Origin: Aquiflexum sp. TKW24L
GTDB lineage: Bacteria > Bacteroidota > Bacteroidia > Cytophagales > Cyclobacteriaceae
Direction: 5' to 3'
DNA: 33,477 nucleotides
Assembly: GCF_023502205.1 (NCBI RefSeq)
Contig: NZ_JAMFLG010000045.1
Location: 1-33,477, forward strand
The notes beneath the pieces are model-generated. The model was not told the DNA's origin. It saw only the letters and a list, made by a program, of their open reading frames with translations, and ran no database searches. The position numbers were made by a program, and so were the translations under genes. Shown piece after piece: positions 32,740 through 33,477 of the stretch. Position 1 is the first letter of the stretch. The number at the start of each line of letters is the position of its first letter.

Positions 32740-33477
32740 TAATGGTTGTCTGCTTTGCGTTGTCGGTTTGGGGAAGTTGTAATTGTTATAGTTGTTGTAA
32801 TTGTTGTAATGGTTTTCAGCTTCGCGATGTCGGGTTTTCTGGTTGAAAGGGTTGTAATTGTTCTAGTTGTTGTAATTGTTGTCAGATTATCTGCTGCGCG
32901 TTGTCAGGTTGAGAAAGTTGTCGAGAAATCAAGTCTTGGATCTTGTGTCTTGAATCTTATGTCTTTTTACTCCAAAACAGGGAAGGGAATTTTTTACCAC
33001 AGATTTAAAGGATGGTCACAGATGGGATTTTTTTTTACCACATAGAGTCATAGAGAACATAGGGGGAAAATGTTGTAATTGTTGTAGTGGTTGTAATGGT
33101 TGTCGGGCGCGTCACCCTGAGGAACGAAGGGTCTCTTTCCAGTGGTTGTAATTGTTCTAGTTGTTGTAATTGTTGTCAGATTATCTGCTGCGCGTTGTCA
33201 GGTTGGGAAAGTTATCGAGAAATCAAGTCTTGGATCTTGTGTCTTGGATCTTGTGTCTTTTTACTCCAAAACAGGGAAGGGAATTTTTTACCACAGATTT
33301 AAAGGATGGTCACAGATGGAACAATATGAATTTTTTACCACATAGGGTCATAGAAAACATAGGGGTGTATTTTGTTGTAATTGTTGTAGTGGTTGTAATG
33401 GTTATCTTGTTATCAAGTTCTCAAAGTTGTCGAGAAATCAAGTCTTGGATCTTGTGTCTTGCATCTTATGTCTTTTT
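32740..33477 (+). repeat. Tandem ~300-bp composite repeat array, truncated by window end
   Basis: Each unit contains a 9-nt block (GTTGTAATT/GTTCTAGTT/GTTGTCAGA), a CTGCTGCGCGTTGTCAG spacer, a 7-nt block (TCTTGGA/TCTTGTG) ending in a T run, and a unique-looking tail with ACCACAGATTTAAAGGATGG and ACCACATAG. Copy A spans about 32850-33065 and copy B about 33144-33365. A third begins at about 33373 and is cut by the end of the window after its heptad block. Confidence 0.85.

Larger units (their letters stand above)
32254..33477. other. Gene-free, repeat-dominated right end of the window
   Basis: More than 1.2 kb without a credible gene; reading frames here are repeat translations. In order it holds a 9-nt TGCGGAT-type repeat (32318-32372), a 7-nt patch of AGTCCAC words (32399-32419), a G-rich tract (32577-32637), and the tandem ~300-bp composite repeats from 32740 to the window edge. 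The array continues beyond the window, so its full size is unknown. Confidence 0.75.

Overview
The window reads as chromosomal DNA of a Bacteroidota bacterium, most likely of the Cytophagales (Cyclobacteriaceae-like). The evidence is a type IX secretion pair (PorP/SprF-type protein and a very large PKD/SprB-repeat protein with a gliding-type C-terminal domain), a TonB-dependent receptor with a DUF4249 lipoprotein, Bat (aerotolerance) proteins, a Nudix-fold regulator with a winged-helix tail, a TAnnTTTG-like -7 box, and moderate-to-low GC. Genus placement is inference.

Layout: 1-360 is gene-free and holds a perfect palindrome. 361-3957 (+) carries a DUF2254 membrane protein and a secreted prolyl oligopeptidase. 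3958-4985 is a gene-free kilobase with two copies of a ~156-bp element and a 22-nt-period repeat. 4986-6026 (+) is a DUF1016/YhcG-type PD-(D/E)XK nuclease gene with an amber stop at codon 24. 6142-20087 is a long minus-strand block. Read in its own 5'->3' direction it holds batB-batC, an intergenic repeat patch, thiolase, a YwqK/MORN-like repeat protein, purC, STAS protein, RNase Z, a queuosine-precursor-type transporter, the 1648-aa T9SS substrate and its PorP/SprF partner. 20197-24955 (+) has the TonB receptor, DUF4249 lipoprotein and a THUMP-type RNA methyltransferase. It meets a convergent secreted M28 (glutamate carboxypeptidase II-like) peptidase at a bidirectional terminator. 28345-30251 (+) encodes the Nudix-related regulator and an AI-2E family permease whose last codons form a terminator. 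tRNA-Leu(CAG) and tRNA-Pro(TGG) follow on the minus strand. A compact minus-strand cassette (30877-32253) holds an uncharacterised protein, a DUF5675-like protein and a small membrane/coiled-coil protein.

The most unusual content is non-coding. Many intergenic regions hold variable arrays with a strict 7-nt period but different words. Two regions (27345-27660 and 32740-33477) add 9-nt arrays and assemble into ~250-300-bp higher-order units that run off the end of the window. Both are preceded by G-rich tracts, and the first is followed by a terminator-like hairpin that belongs to no recognised gene. I see no CRISPR array, insertion sequence, integrase or recognisable defence operon. The best candidates for something undescribed are the periodic intergenic arrays and the three-gene cassette next to the tRNAs.
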